Positions 54,594 to 63,541 of a stretch of 64,000 nucleotides of DNA are shown here, in pieces. The position numbers and the translations under genes were made by a program. Within the stretch, counting starts at the first letter, position 1, and every line of letters starts with the position of its first letter. Below the pieces are notes generated by a model, which ran no database searches, had not been told where the DNA came from, and saw only the letters and a program-made list of their open reading frames with translations. This DNA comes from Mycobacterium bourgelatii (GTDB taxonomy: Bacteria; Actinomycetota; Actinomycetes; Mycobacteriales; Mycobacteriaceae). The DNA is taken from the NCBI RefSeq assembly GCF_010723575.1, contig NZ_BLKZ01000001.1:5394001-5458000 (forward strand), in the 5' to 3' direction.

Positions 54594-55724
54594 ATGGCTG
54601 ACCAGCTGGCAACGTCCCTTGAAATTCCCGCCGACCTCAAACCCCGCGACGGCCGTTTTGGCTGCGGACCGTCCAAGGTCCGGCCCGAGCAGCTGCAGGT
54701 GCTGAGCACCAGCGCCGCGGCTCTGTTCGGCACCTCGCACCGGCAGGCGCCGGTGAAGAACCTGGTAGGCAGGGTGCGCAAGGGGCTGGCCGAGCTGTTC
54801 TCGATACCGGATGGCTACGAGGTCATCGTGGGCAACGGGGGCGCGACGGCGTTCTGGGACGCCGCGGCCTTCTGCCTGATCGACAAGCGCTCGCTGCACC
54901 TGACTTACGGCGAGTTCAGTGCAAAGTTCGCTTCGGGCGTCAGCAAGAACCCGTTCGTCGGCGACCCGATCATCATCAAGGCGGACCCCGGCAGCGCCCC
55001 CGAACCGCAGAGCGATCCGTCCGTCGACGTCATCGCGTGGGCTCACAACGAGACCTCGACGGGGGTCTCGGTCCCGGTACGCCGCCCCGCCGACTCCGGC
55101 GATGCCCTGGTCGTCATCGACGCCACCTCGGGCGCCGGCGGCCTCCCGGTGGACATCAACGACGTCGACGCCTACTACTTCGCCCCGCAGAAGAACTTCG
55201 CCAGCGACGGTGGGCTGTGGTTGGCCATCATGAGCCCGGCCGCACTGGCCCGGGTCGAGGCCATCAAGGCATCCGGTCGGTGGGTTCCGGACTTCCTGTC
55301 GCTGCCGATCGCGATCGAGAACAGCGTGAAAGACCAGACCTACAACACTCCGGCGATCGGCACGCTCGTCCTGCTGGCCGAGCAGATCGACTGGCTGCTG
55401 GGCAACGGCGGACTGGACTGGGCCGTGAAGCGCACCGCGGACTCGTCGCAGCGGCTCTACAGCTGGGCCGAGGAGCGCGACTACACCACGCCGTTCGTCG
55501 CCGACCCGGCACTGCGCTCGCAGGTGGTGGGGACGATCGACTTCGTCGACGAGGTGGACGCAGCCGCCGTGGCCAAGACTTTGCGGGCAAACGGCATCGT
55601 CGACACCGAGCCGTACCGCAAGCTCGGTCGCAACCAACTGCGGATCGCGATGTTCCCCGCGGTCGAACCGGACGACATCAGCGCGCTCACACAGTGCGTC
55701 GACTGGGTCGTCGAACGCCTCTGA
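54594..55724 (+). CDS. serC: Phosphoserine aminotransferase SerC
   Basis: 376 residues, the same as Rv0884c. It converts 3-phosphohydroxypyruvate to phosphoserine in serine synthesis. The PLP-binding Lys is in YYFAPQKNFASDGG, the phosphate-binding loop is GNGGATAFWDAA, and substrate motifs are HNETSTGV and GRNQLRIAMFPAVE. ATG at 54594 gives MADQLATSLEIPADLKP, as in the family. A 26-residue upstream extension is rejected. It is divergent from the AurF-like gene (155 bp). Confidence 0.95.
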   Translation: MADQLATSLEIPADLKPRDGRFGCGPSKVRPEQLQVLSTSAAALFGTSHRQAPVKNLVGRVRKGLAELFSIPDGYEVIVGNGGATAFWDAAAFCLIDKRSLHLTYGEFSAKFASGVSKNPFVGDPIIIKADPGSAPEPQSDPSVDVIAWAHNETSTGVSVPVRRPADSGDALVVIDATSGAGGLPVDINDVDAYYFAPQKNFASDGGLWLAIMSPAALARVEAIKASGRWVPDFLSLPIAIENSVKDQTYNTPAIGTLVLLAEQIDWLLGNGGLDWAVKRTADSSQRLYSWAEERDYTTPFVADPALRSQVVGTIDFVDEVDAAAVAKTLRANGIVDTEPYRKLGRNQLRIAMFPAVEPDDISALTQCVDWVVERL

Positions 55725-55760
55725 CCTGCGCCTGGCTTCCCGGACTCGCCAAGCCCGCGC

Positions 55761-55816
55761 CGAGCGTCACGCCAGCGCGGCGTTGGGCGGCGACCGCCAC
55801 GCTGACGTGACGCTCG
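55761..55816 (+). terminator. Long stem-loop downstream of serC
   Basis: CGAGCGTCACGCCAGCG pairs with CGCTGACGTGACGCTCG over 17 bp with one mismatch, around a GC-rich loop, 37 bp after the serC stop. There is no T-run. It is a good terminator or processed structure. Confidence 0.55.
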
Positions 55817-55927
55817 ACGCTCGTGTGGGCACGCCCGCGTGTCAGCGAGGTTAACGAGACTTGGCCCACTAGAGTGCGCACGTAACAGGTCCGTTGCTCA
55901 CCTGCTCGGAGCCTGCGAGGAGAAACC

Positions 55928-56698
55928 ATGCGGGAACTCAAAGTGGTTGGGCTTGATGCCGACGGCAAATACCTCATCTGTGAGGGGCCCACTGCAACCG
56001 ACAAGTACAGAGTGCCGGCCGACGAACGCCTACAGGCGGCACTGCGTGGCGAACCGGCCGCACCGGAGCAACCGGAGCTCGACATCGAGATCACTGACAT
56101 GCTGAGTCCCAAGGAAATTCAGGCCCGGATCCGCGCAGGGGCTTCCGTCGAGCAGGTCGCCACCGCCTCGGGCTCGGACATCTCGCGGATCAAACGGTTC
56201 GCCCACCCGGTGCTGCTGGAGCGTTCCCGCGCCGCCGAGCTGGCAACGGCCTCGCACCCGATCCTCGGCGACGGCCCCGCCGTGCTGACGCTGCTGGAGA
56301 CCGTCACCGCCGCGTTCGTCAACCGCGGCCTGCGACCCGACAAGCTCAGTTGGGACGCCTGGCGCAACGAAGACGGCCGCTGGACGGTGCAGCTGTCCTG
56401 GAAGGCCGGCCGTTCGGACAACGTCGCCCATTTCCGCTACACCCCCGGCGCCCACGGCGGCACGACCACCGCGATCGACGACGCGGCCAATGAGTTGATC
56501 GACCCCAACTTCAGGACCCCGCTGCGGCCCCTCGCACCGGTGGCTCGCATCGACTTCGACGAGTCCGCCAAAGAGTCCGACGCTGAGCCCGCGCCCGCCG
56601 CGACACCCCAGCAACCGGCAAGCAGCCGCCGCGGTAAGCCGACCATTCCCGCCTGGGAAGACGTGCTGCTCGGAGTGCGCTCAAGCGGACACCGCTAA
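55928..56698 (+). CDS. sepH: Septation protein SepH (Rv0883c orthologue)
   Basis: 256 residues, against 253 in H37Rv. An N-terminal DUF3071 domain with a helix-turn-helix (IQARIRAGASVEQVATASGS followed by DISRIKRFAHPVL) is followed by a conserved middle part, a Pro/Ala/Ser linker and the C-terminal motif RGKPTIPAWEDVLLGVR. SepH is known in actinobacteria to bind and bundle FtsZ and support cell division. GAGGAG precedes the ATG. It converges on the DUF2537 membrane gene with overlapping stops. Confidence 0.93.
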   Translation: MRELKVVGLDADGKYLICEGPTATDKYRVPADERLQAALRGEPAAPEQPELDIEITDMLSPKEIQARIRAGASVEQVATASGSDISRIKRFAHPVLLERSRAAELATASHPILGDGPAVLTLLETVTAAFVNRGLRPDKLSWDAWRNEDGRWTVQLSWKAGRSDNVAHFRYTPGAHGGTTTAIDDAANELIDPNFRTPLRPLAPVARIDFDESAKESDAEPAPAATPQQPASSRRGKPTIPAWEDVLLGVRSSGHR

Positions 56699-56967
56699 CC
56701 GAAGACGGTTACGGCGAGCAAAGACAGCCAGGCAACCGCCACGCCTACGCCGGTGCCCAGCACGAACCAACGCAACACCGGCGTGCGCCGCCACGCCCAC
56801 AACGTCGGCGCCAGGCCACCGACCGCCACGATATTGAGCCCCACCGCCAGCAACGGGTGCACCCGGATAAGCCCGAGGCTGAGCACCACCATCGCCGCTC
56901 CGGTAACCGCTGCCACGAATGCGGCCACCGTCAAACCCGTTCCCCACGGGACGGGTTCGTGATTCAC
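56695..56967 (-). CDS. DUF2537 small membrane protein (Rv0882 orthologue)
   Basis: 90 residues, mostly three membrane helices (LTVAAFVAAVTGAAMVVLS, HPLLAVGLNIVAVGG and WFVLGTGVGVAVAWLSLLA). Its GTG start overlaps the stop of the methyltransferase gene (GTGA), making it the last gene of a translationally coupled trio. Function is unknown. Confidence 0.85.
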   Translation of the reverse strand: MNHEPVPWGTGLTVAAFVAAVTGAAMVVLSLGLIRVHPLLAVGLNIVAVGGLAPTLWAWRRTPVLRWFVLGTGVGVAVAWLSLLAVTVFG

Positions 56968-57782
56968 CGGCCGAGCCTAACCCGCTCGTAGAACGCCAAC
57001 GCGGCTGCGGTCGCGACGTTGAGTGAGTCGGTGCCCCGCGACATCGGGATGCGCACCCGCATGTCGCTGATCCTCAGTGCGGTCGCCGTCAGACCAGGGC
57101 CTTCCGCGCCTACCAACAGCGCCACCGGCTGGTCACGCACCGCGGCCATCGCCTGGGGCAGCGCGCACGCGTCGCCCTGCGGGGTCATCGCCAGCAAACG
57201 GAAGCCGCGCTCCCGCAACATGACCAGATCGCCGGGCCACTCCGTCGCCCGCGCAAACGGCACCAGCAACGCGTGCCCCATCGACACCCGGACCGCCCGC
57301 CGATAGAGCGGATCCGCGCAGCCACTGCCGAATACCACTGCATCGACGCCCAAACCAGCCGCGTTGCGGAATATCGAGCCCAGGTTTTCGTGGTCGTTGA
57401 CGCCCTCGAGCACCGCGACCGTGCGGGCGCCGTCGACCACTTCGGCGACGGTCGGCTCGCTCACCCGACTCGCACTGGCCAGCACCCCACGATTGAGGTG
57501 AAAACCGACCACCTGCGCCATCAGCTCGGCCGAGACGCGGTAGTAGGGCGCCTCGACGCCGACCAAATCATCCTTGAGCTCGGCCAGCCTGCGGTCGGTG
57601 CCCAGGAGAGCGCGCGGGGTGAAGCGGGAGGCCAGCATGCGCTGCACGACCAGCACCCCCTCGGCGATCACCAGTCCCTTGCCGGTGGGCAGGTCGGGGC
57701 GGCGGTCGACGCTGTTCAGGTCCCGAAAATCATCCAGGCGCGGATCGTCGGGGTCGGTGACGTCCTGAACATGCGCGGTCAC
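56964..57782 (-). CDS. SpoU/TrmH-type RNA methyltransferase (Rv0881 orthologue)
   Basis: 272 residues, against 288 in H37Rv. The SpoU knot is recognisable: VLEGVNDHENLGSIFRNAAG (motif 1), LLVGAEGPGLTATAL (motif 2) and IPMSRGTDSLNVATAAALAFYE (motif 3), with the SAM-binding loop. An N-terminal substrate-binding domain precedes it. The family methylates ribose 2'-OH in rRNA or tRNA. The GTG start overlaps the MarR stop (GTGA). Confidence 0.92.
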   Translation of the reverse strand: MTAHVQDVTDPDDPRLDDFRDLNSVDRRPDLPTGKGLVIAEGVLVVQRMLASRFTPRALLGTDRRLAELKDDLVGVEAPYYRVSAELMAQVVGFHLNRGVLASASRVSEPTVAEVVDGARTVAVLEGVNDHENLGSIFRNAAGLGVDAVVFGSGCADPLYRRAVRVSMGHALLVPFARATEWPGDLVMLRERGFRLLAMTPQGDACALPQAMAAVRDQPVALLVGAEGPGLTATALRISDMRVRIPMSRGTDSLNVATAAALAFYERVRLGR

Positions 57783-58210
57783 GGGCTCTCGTCGACCAGA
57801 GCCGACATCAGCTCGGCGGCCTGGCGCAGGAGTTCACGCTGGTCTTCATCGAGCGTCGCCAGTCGGTCGGCGAGCCATTCCTGACGGGCCCGCCGCGCGG
57901 CCTTGACCAACTCGGCACCGGACTCCGACACCGACACCAATACCTGCCGACCGTCGACCGGATGCGGGACCCGCTCCACCAACCCCATGTCGGCCAGCGA
58001 GGCGATCACCCGCGTCATCGACGGCGGCCGGACCCGTTCGCGAATGGCAAGAGCGCCAGGAGTCATCGCCCCCTCATTCAGCAACGTCGTCAACGCCGAT
58101 AGCTGGGACAACGTAACTGGCGACGACGGGTTCCGAAATCGCAGTTGGCGGGCTAGTCGCATGACCGCTAATGACAAATCGCTGGCCAGCCGCCCGTAGC
58201 TGTCAGGCAC
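57779..58210 (-). CDS. MarR-family regulator (Rv0880 orthologue)
   Basis: 143 residues, the same as in H37Rv. A winged helix is at about 35-100, with VTLSQLSALTTLLNEGAMT, then RVRPPSMTRVIASLADMGLV and the wing DGRQVLVSVS. It is the first gene of a three-gene chain with GTGA overlaps: marR, RNA methyltransferase, DUF2537. Such regulators often sense small phenolics or redox. No operator is clear upstream. Confidence 0.92.
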   Translation of the reverse strand: MPDSYGRLASDLSLAVMRLARQLRFRNPSSPVTLSQLSALTTLLNEGAMTPGALAIRERVRPPSMTRVIASLADMGLVERVPHPVDGRQVLVSVSESGAELVKAARRARQEWLADRLATLDEDQRELLRQAAELMSALVDESP

Positions 58211-58345
58211 AGCGCGACATTACAACGTCACGACGCATCCAGTGTGTTGTTGGGCGTCGCGCGTGCCCGTGGCGGCGAATGCTGGCCAACGTGATGCCTG
58301 CGCCCTCGACATCCGCTGCGACGGCCAGACTATGTTTGAGACTTG

Positions 58346-58621
58346 ATGAGCGCCGATCCGCCCCACGCACTGGAGCCGCCGCCGCTGCCGCGAAGTTTGC
58401 TGGCTGTCTGGCCGGTCATCGCGGTGGGCGCGCTGGCCTGGGCCGTCGCGGCAGCGGCCGCCTTCTTGGTGCCCAGCCTGGAAAGTTGGCGCCCCCAGAC
58501 CCTCGCCGGGCTAGGCGTAGGGGTGATCGGAACGAGCATCTTCGTCTGGCAACTGGCCGCCGTCCGTCGCGGCGCCCGCGGCGCACAAACCGGACTGGAA
58601 ACGCACCTCGACCCAAGATGA
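58346..58621 (+). CDS. DUF2530 membrane protein (Rv0879c orthologue)
   Basis: 91 residues, the same as Rv0879c. Two membrane helices (LLAVWPVIAVGALAWAVAAA and TLAGLGVGVIGTSIFVWQLA). The ATG at 58346 follows a TTG at 58343, which is less likely. The SRPBCC gene follows 21 bp later and may be cotranscribed. Function is unknown. Confidence 0.87.
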   Translation: MSADPPHALEPPPLPRSLLAVWPVIAVGALAWAVAAAAAFLVPSLESWRPQTLAGLGVGVIGTSIFVWQLAAVRRGARGAQTGLETHLDPR

Positions 58622-58642
58622 AATAAGCAACCCGGAGGACGA

Positions 58643-59104
58643 ATGGTATCCGTAGCCCCACTCCTACAAGCGCAGATCGACATCGACGCTCCGCCCGAGA
58701 AGGTCTGGGCTCTCATTTCCGACCTGCGGCGCATGCCGGAATGGAGCCCGCAGTGCCGTTGGATGCGTCCATTCGGTCCGCTGCGCCCCGGCGCCCGCAC
58801 CCTCAACTTCAATCGCCGCAATCGGCTGTTCTGGCCCACGACGTGCACGATCGTTGATGTCGTCCCGAACAAGCGGCTGACGTTCAAGGTGGACACCAAC
58901 GGCAGCGTGTGGACCTACGAGCTCGAACCCAACGGCGAAGGCACCCGGGTGATCGAAAGCAGGCACGCCGAAAACGGCGTCAAAGCGGTTTCCAACCTGA
59001 CGGTCAATGCGCTCTTGGGCGGGACGACGAACTTCGAACGCGAGTTGGTCGAAGGTATGCAGGCCTCGCTGGCCAGGATCAAAGCCGCCGCTGAGAAGAA
59101 CTAG
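58643..59104 (+). CDS. SRPBCC-family protein (polyketide cyclase/dehydrase type)
   Basis: 153 residues of helix-grip fold: IDIDAPPEKVWALISDLRRM at the start, a strand-rich middle (RLTFKVDTNGSVWTYELEP), and the C-terminal helix FERELVEGMQASLARIKAAA. The ligand cavity is generic, and family members bind lipids or aromatics. GGAGGACGA precedes the ATG. In H37Rv this place is taken by PPE13 (Rv0878c). It converges on the DUF3027 gene with a 4-bp overlap. Confidence 0.83.
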   Translation: MVSVAPLLQAQIDIDAPPEKVWALISDLRRMPEWSPQCRWMRPFGPLRPGARTLNFNRRNRLFWPTTCTIVDVVPNKRLTFKVDTNGSVWTYELEPNGEGTRVIESRHAENGVKAVSNLTVNALLGGTTNFERELVEGMQASLARIKAAAEKN

Positions 59105-60210
59105 GCGGACGGCTCCGGGTTCGACGGCTCAGCGGGAGCTGACGGCTCCGGAGTAGACGGCTCCGGAGTAGACGGCTCGGGGGTAGACGACTCCGGAGCA
59201 GGCGGCTCAGGCGTAGACGGCTCAGCGGGAGACGCCTCAGCGGGAGACACCTCCGAAGTACCTGGCTCAGCATCCGACGGCTCAGGCGCAGCCAGCTCCG
59301 CAGCCGGCGGCTCCGAAGTACCCGGCTCAGCGTCCGACGGCTCCGACGTAGCCAGCTCCGCCCCAGACGCCTCCACAACCGGATTAGTCACGACGTCCAG
59401 CAATCCGTCGTCGTACGGCTCGTACGCCGGCGAACCGGTGCCAGCGGGCGCAGGGGTATCGGAGTGGGCGCCGCAACCGTAGTGCTTGTCCACGACGTGT
59501 CCGTCGGCGGACAGCTCGTTGCCGCACACCCCGAACATCGCGCCAAGCGATCCAGCCAGCGGCAGGAAGAAACCGCAGTCGCGGCACACCCGCTTGGTAG
59601 AGCGCGACATCGGTGAGTCCGGGCCGTACTCGCCTAAGTGCCACCGTTCGGCGGCTTGGGCCCGTCCCCAGGCGCTCATCACCCAGCGTCGGCCCAAGCC
59701 CAACTCGACGGCGACCTCGTCGATCGCGGGGTCGCCGCTGGCGGTGTAGCCCGGAACCAAACGCGGGTCGTCCTTTGCTGGGGCTAACAGGTCTCCAGGG
59801 CTCAAATCCCCCGGCCGCACCCGCTCCTCCCACGGCACCCACTCGGGCGCCAACAGCGCCGTCGGGCCGGGAACCAGCACGACTTCGCTGATGGTGGCGT
59901 GGTCAGAGCCCGGGTAGGTGGCCACGACGACCGCCCACTGCCAGCCCTGATAGCCGGTCAGATGGGCCAGGAAGCGGTGGGTGGCGGTGTTCGGGTCTTC
60001 GTAGCTGACGCCCAGGTAGTCGCCGACGACGTCCGGACCGCTGAATTCCTCGACGGCAGCCCTGGCCTGGTCGACCGCCCCCTTGAGCACGGACGCCAAA
60101 TCTTCGGGCCACTCGGCCACCGTCACACCGCCGGCTTCGGTGCCGGTGTCCAAGGCGGATTCCGCTGCGGAATCCGGGCTGGGTCCGGTCACGCTATCCC
60201 CTCTCTGCAT
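59101..60210 (-). CDS. DUF3027 protein with zinc-like Cys cluster and PEPS tail (Rv0877 orthologue)
   Basis: 369 residues. The conserved core (about 25-275) includes a cysteine cluster CRDCGFFLPLAG and FGVCGNEL...YGCG, suggesting a structural zinc. The last ~100 residues are an acidic tail of repeated (S/T/A)xEPS units, such as SDAEPGTSE and STPEPSTPEPS. The H37Rv protein is 262 residues, so the tail accounts for the extra length. ATG at 60210 has GGAGG 4 nt upstream. It is divergent from the MFS gene (85 bp). Function is unknown. Confidence 0.87.
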   Translation of the reverse strand: MQRGDSVTGPSPDSAAESALDTGTEAGGVTVAEWPEDLASVLKGAVDQARAAVEEFSGPDVVGDYLGVSYEDPNTATHRFLAHLTGYQGWQWAVVVATYPGSDHATISEVVLVPGPTALLAPEWVPWEERVRPGDLSPGDLLAPAKDDPRLVPGYTASGDPAIDEVAVELGLGRRWVMSAWGRAQAAERWHLGEYGPDSPMSRSTKRVCRDCGFFLPLAGSLGAMFGVCGNELSADGHVVDKHYGCGAHSDTPAPAGTGSPAYEPYDDGLLDVVTNPVVEASGAELATSEPSDAEPGTSEPPAAELAAPEPSDAEPGTSEVSPAEASPAEPSTPEPPAPESSTPEPSTPEPSTPEPSAPAEPSNPEPSA

Positions 60211-60295
60211 CGCGCCTCCATACTGCCGGAAGACACGGAAACCGAGCCACACCCGGTTCGCTACGCGAGGAGTCAGGATAGGACAGAATTGATTC

Positions 60296-62011
60296 GTGTC
60301 TGGACGGCGGCGTGATCACCCGGGCCGTATGGACCCGCCCCCCGGCCGCCGCTACCCCAATGCGTCCTTCAACGAGCACCCGGGAATGGCCAACTATCCG
60401 GCCGACTCGCCGGGTCCGCCACGGCCGAACAATGGCGACTATCGGCGGACGCGGCGTCCGCCGCCGATGCCCAGCGCCAACCGATATCTGCCACCGCTGG
60501 GCGAAGAGCCGCCGCCCCCACGCGACACCGAGCCCCCACCCCCGCGCGGTTTCAGTAATGGCGAGCGGATCACCGTCACCCGCGCCGCGGCGATGCGCAG
60601 CCGGGAAATGGGTTCCCGCATGTACTGGATGGTGCAGCGGGCAGCCACGGCCGACGGCGCGGATAAGTCCGGGCTCACCGCACTGACCTGGCCGGTGATG
60701 GCTAACTTCGCGGTCGACTCCGCGATGGCGGTCGCGCTGGCCAACACCTTGTTCTTCGCCGCTGCCACCGGCGAAAGCAAGTCGAGGGTCGCGCTGTACC
60801 TGTTGATCACCATCGCCCCGTTCGCGGTGATCGCCCCGCTCATCGGCCCGGCGCTGGACAAGCTGCAGCATGGCCGGCGCGTAGCCCTGGCCATGTCGTT
60901 TGCGCTGCGCACGGTGTTGGCGCTGGTGTTGGTCATGAACTACGACGGCGTCACCGGCAGCTTCCCACCGTGGGTGCTCTACCCCTGTGCCCTGGCGATG
61001 ATGGTCTTCTCCAAGTCGTTCAGTGTGCTGCGCAGCGCGGTGACCCCCAGAGTCATGCCGCCGACGATCGACCTGGTTCGGGTCAACTCCCGACTGACCG
61101 TGTTCGGCCTGCTCGGCGGCACCATCGTCGGCGGAGCCATCGCCGCGGGCGTCGAGTTCGCCTGCACCCAGTTGTTCCAGCTCCCCGGAGCGCTGTTCGT
61201 CGTCGTTGCGGTCACGATCGTCGGCGCGCTGTTGTCGATGCGGATACCGAGTTGGGTCGAGGTGACGACGGGCGAGGTGCCGGCCACGCTGAGCTACCAC
61301 CGCGACATGGACACGATGCGGGGCCCGCGGCCGGGCCACGCGAAGCCACCCAAGGTCGGCGGCGCGCTGCGACAGCCGTTGGGCCGCAACATCATTACCT
61401 CGCTGTGGGGTAACTGCACCGTCAAGGTGATGGTCGGCTTCCTGTTCCTGTATCCGGCGTTTGTCGCCAAAGCGCACGACGCCGACGGCTGGGTCCAGGT
61501 CGCGATGCTCGGCACCATCGGGGCCGCCGCCGCGATCGGTAATTTCGCTGGCAACTTCGCCGCCGCGCGACTGCAATTGGGCAGGCCGGCGGTGCTGGTG
61601 GTGCGTTGCGCCGTCGTGGTGACCGCGGTGGCATTGGCGGCCGCAGTGGCCGGCACATTGGTCATGGCCGCCATCGCCACCCTCATCACGTCGGGGGCCA
61701 GCGCCATTGCCAAGGCTTCACTGGACGCTGCCCTGCAACACGACCTGCCCGAGGAATCCCGGGCGTCGGGATTCGGACGCTCCGAGTCGACGCTGCAATT
61801 GGCCTGGGTGCTGGGCGGCGCGGTCGGGGTGTTGGTCTACACCGAACTGTGGGTCGGGTTCACCGCGGTCAGTTCCCTGTTGATCCTCGGGTTGGCACAG
61901 ACCCTGGTCAGCTTCCAGGGCCACTCCTTGATTCCCGGCCTCGGCGGCAACCGACCGGTCATGGTGGAGCAGGAGTTCACTCGCCGGGGCGCGCCGGTGA
62001 TGCCTCAGTGA
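60296..62011 (+). CDS. MFS-type membrane transporter (Rv0876c orthologue)
   Basis: 571 residues, against 548 in H37Rv. A Pro/Arg-rich cytoplasmic N-terminus (about 1-90) precedes around 12 membrane helices. Characteristic pieces are FAVIAPLIGPALDKLQHGRR (MFS motif-A-like loop), MMVFSKSFSVLRSAVTPRVM and SGASAIAKASLDAALQHDLP. Substrate is unknown. The GTG start has no strong ribosome site. Its stop overlaps the start of the following gene (GTGA). Confidence 0.9.
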   Translation: MSGRRRDHPGRMDPPPGRRYPNASFNEHPGMANYPADSPGPPRPNNGDYRRTRRPPPMPSANRYLPPLGEEPPPPRDTEPPPPRGFSNGERITVTRAAAMRSREMGSRMYWMVQRAATADGADKSGLTALTWPVMANFAVDSAMAVALANTLFFAAATGESKSRVALYLLITIAPFAVIAPLIGPALDKLQHGRRVALAMSFALRTVLALVLVMNYDGVTGSFPPWVLYPCALAMMVFSKSFSVLRSAVTPRVMPPTIDLVRVNSRLTVFGLLGGTIVGGAIAAGVEFACTQLFQLPGALFVVVAVTIVGALLSMRIPSWVEVTTGEVPATLSYHRDMDTMRGPRPGHAKPPKVGGALRQPLGRNIITSLWGNCTVKVMVGFLFLYPAFVAKAHDADGWVQVAMLGTIGAAAAIGNFAGNFAAARLQLGRPAVLVVRCAVVVTAVALAAAVAGTLVMAAIATLITSGASAIAKASLDAALQHDLPEESRASGFGRSESTLQLAWVLGGAVGVLVYTELWVGFTAVSSLLILGLAQTLVSFQGHSLIPGLGGNRPVMVEQEFTRRGAPVMPQ

Positions 62012-62496
62012 AACGAGGTCGGGCGTTCGCCATCGCGGTCGTGGTGGTGCTGCTGGCGGTCGGGACGGGTTTCGGCACCTGGCTGTTGGTGCGCCACCCC
62101 GGTCCGCGATGGCCCGAGATCAGCGCCTACACGAACGGACACCTGACCCGCGTTGGGCCATACCGGTATTGCAAGGTGCTCAATCTCGATGACTGCTACA
62201 CACCGGAGACCATCGGCGAACTGCGGGCAAGCGAACGCTATCCCATACAGCTCTCCGTCTCCGAGGCAATTTCCCGTGCGCCGTGGCGCCTGCTGGTGAC
62301 GTACGAGGATCCACGGGACATCACCGAAAGCCTGTTTCGGCCGAAGACCCGACTGGCGGTCACCATCCCGACCGTGGACCCGCATCGCGGGAAAGTCACC
62401 GGCTTAGTCGTACAGTTGCTGACGTTGGTCGGCACCCCCGACGGCGAGGTGATCGAGTACCCGCACGCGGAATGGTCTGTGCGCCTGGCCTATTGA
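62008..62496 (+). CDS. Exported/membrane-anchored protein (Rv0875c orthologue)
   Basis: 162 residues, the same as Rv0875c. A signal or anchor helix VKRGRAFAIAVVVVLLAVGT lies at the N-terminus, followed by a mixed alpha/beta domain with two Cys (YCKVLNLDDCY). The GTG overlaps the MFS stop (GTGA) so the two are coupled. Function is unknown. Confidence 0.87.
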   Translation: MKRGRAFAIAVVVVLLAVGTGFGTWLLVRHPGPRWPEISAYTNGHLTRVGPYRYCKVLNLDDCYTPETIGELRASERYPIQLSVSEAISRAPWRLLVTYEDPRDITESLFRPKTRLAVTIPTVDPHRGKVTGLVVQLLTLVGTPDGEVIEYPHAEWSVRLAY

Positions 62497-62532
62497 GACG
62501 ACGGCTGGCCGCCCCGGCTGGCACCCGGACAG

Positions 62533-63537
62533 CTACGCGCCGTGGCCGTCCGGCACTCGCTCACCCTCAACCGGCGGTCCGGGCGGCGTGCCGTCGCCAA
62601 ACGGCCTGCCGCCCAAGTCTTCTCGTCCGTGCGGAGTCAGCCAGTTACTCAAGTCAGGCCCCTTCGGCACGACGCCGGTGGGGTTGATGTCGCGATGCAC
62701 GATGTAGTAGTGCTGCTTGATCTGGACGAAGTCGATGGTGTCACCAAAGCCGGGCGTCTGGAACAGGTCACGAGCGTATGCCCACAGCACCGGCATTTCG
62801 CTGAGTTTTGATCTATTGCACTTGAAATGTCCGTGGTACACAGGATCGAACCGGGCCAGCGTGGTGAACAGTCGCACGTCCGCCTCGGTAATGGTGTCAC
62901 CAACCAGATAACGCTGGTTCGCCAACCGCTCGCTCACCCAATCCAGTGCGGCAAAAAGGCGGTCGTAAGCCGCCTCGTACGCATCCTGCTTGCCGGCGAA
63001 CCCGCAGCGGTACACACCGTTGTTGATCTCGGTGTAGATCTTCGTGCTCACCTCGTCGATCTCGGCGCGCAGCGGCTCAGGGTAAAGCTGTGGCGCACCC
63101 TCGCGGTGGTATGCGGTCCATTCGGTGGAGAAGTCCAGCGTCATCTGAGCGAAGTCGTTGGTCACCACCGCTCCGGTGGGCACGTCCACGATCGCCGGGA
63201 CGGTGATCCCCTTCGGGTAGTCGGGGAACCGCTTGAAGTACGCGTCCTGCAAACGCGGAATCTTCAGCACCGGGTCCACGCCGCCGGGGTCCAGGTCGAA
63301 GGTCCAGCTGCGCTCGTCATGGGTGGGACCGCAAAACCCAATGGACAGCGCGTCTTCCAGGCCCAGCAGCCGTCGCACGATGATGGTGCGGTTCGCCCAC
63401 GGGCACGCGCGCGCCACCACCAGCCGATAGCGGCCGGGCTCTACCGGATACCCGTCCCGCCCGTCGGCGGTGATCCGGGTGGTGATGTAGTTCGTGTCCC
63501 GGTTGAATTCGCCCGTTCCGGCGACGTAGGAGCCCAT
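62533..63537 (-). CDS. Glutathionyl-hydroquinone reductase-like GST (Xi class, YqjG/ECM4 family)
   Basis: 334 residues. The catalytic Cys is in the motif VVARACPWANR, as in Xi-class GSTs, and the FCGPTHDERSWTFDLDPGGVDPV, EVSTKIYTEINNGVYRCGFAG and DTITEADVRLFTTLARFDPV regions are diagnostic. The family reduces glutathionyl-hydroquinones. Mycobacteria make mycothiol, not glutathione, so the true thiol partner is open. ATG at 63537 is 4 bp after the fadE10 stop, so they share an operon. I do not recall a counterpart here in H37Rv. Confidence 0.9.
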   Translation of the reverse strand: MGSYVAGTGEFNRDTNYITTRITADGRDGYPVEPGRYRLVVARACPWANRTIIVRRLLGLEDALSIGFCGPTHDERSWTFDLDPGGVDPVLKIPRLQDAYFKRFPDYPKGITVPAIVDVPTGAVVTNDFAQMTLDFSTEWTAYHREGAPQLYPEPLRAEIDEVSTKIYTEINNGVYRCGFAGKQDAYEAAYDRLFAALDWVSERLANQRYLVGDTITEADVRLFTTLARFDPVYHGHFKCNRSKLSEMPVLWAYARDLFQTPGFGDTIDFVQIKQHYYIVHRDINPTGVVPKGPDLSNWLTPHGREDLGGRPFGDGTPPGPPVEGERVPDGHGA

Positions 63538-63541
63538 CGCT

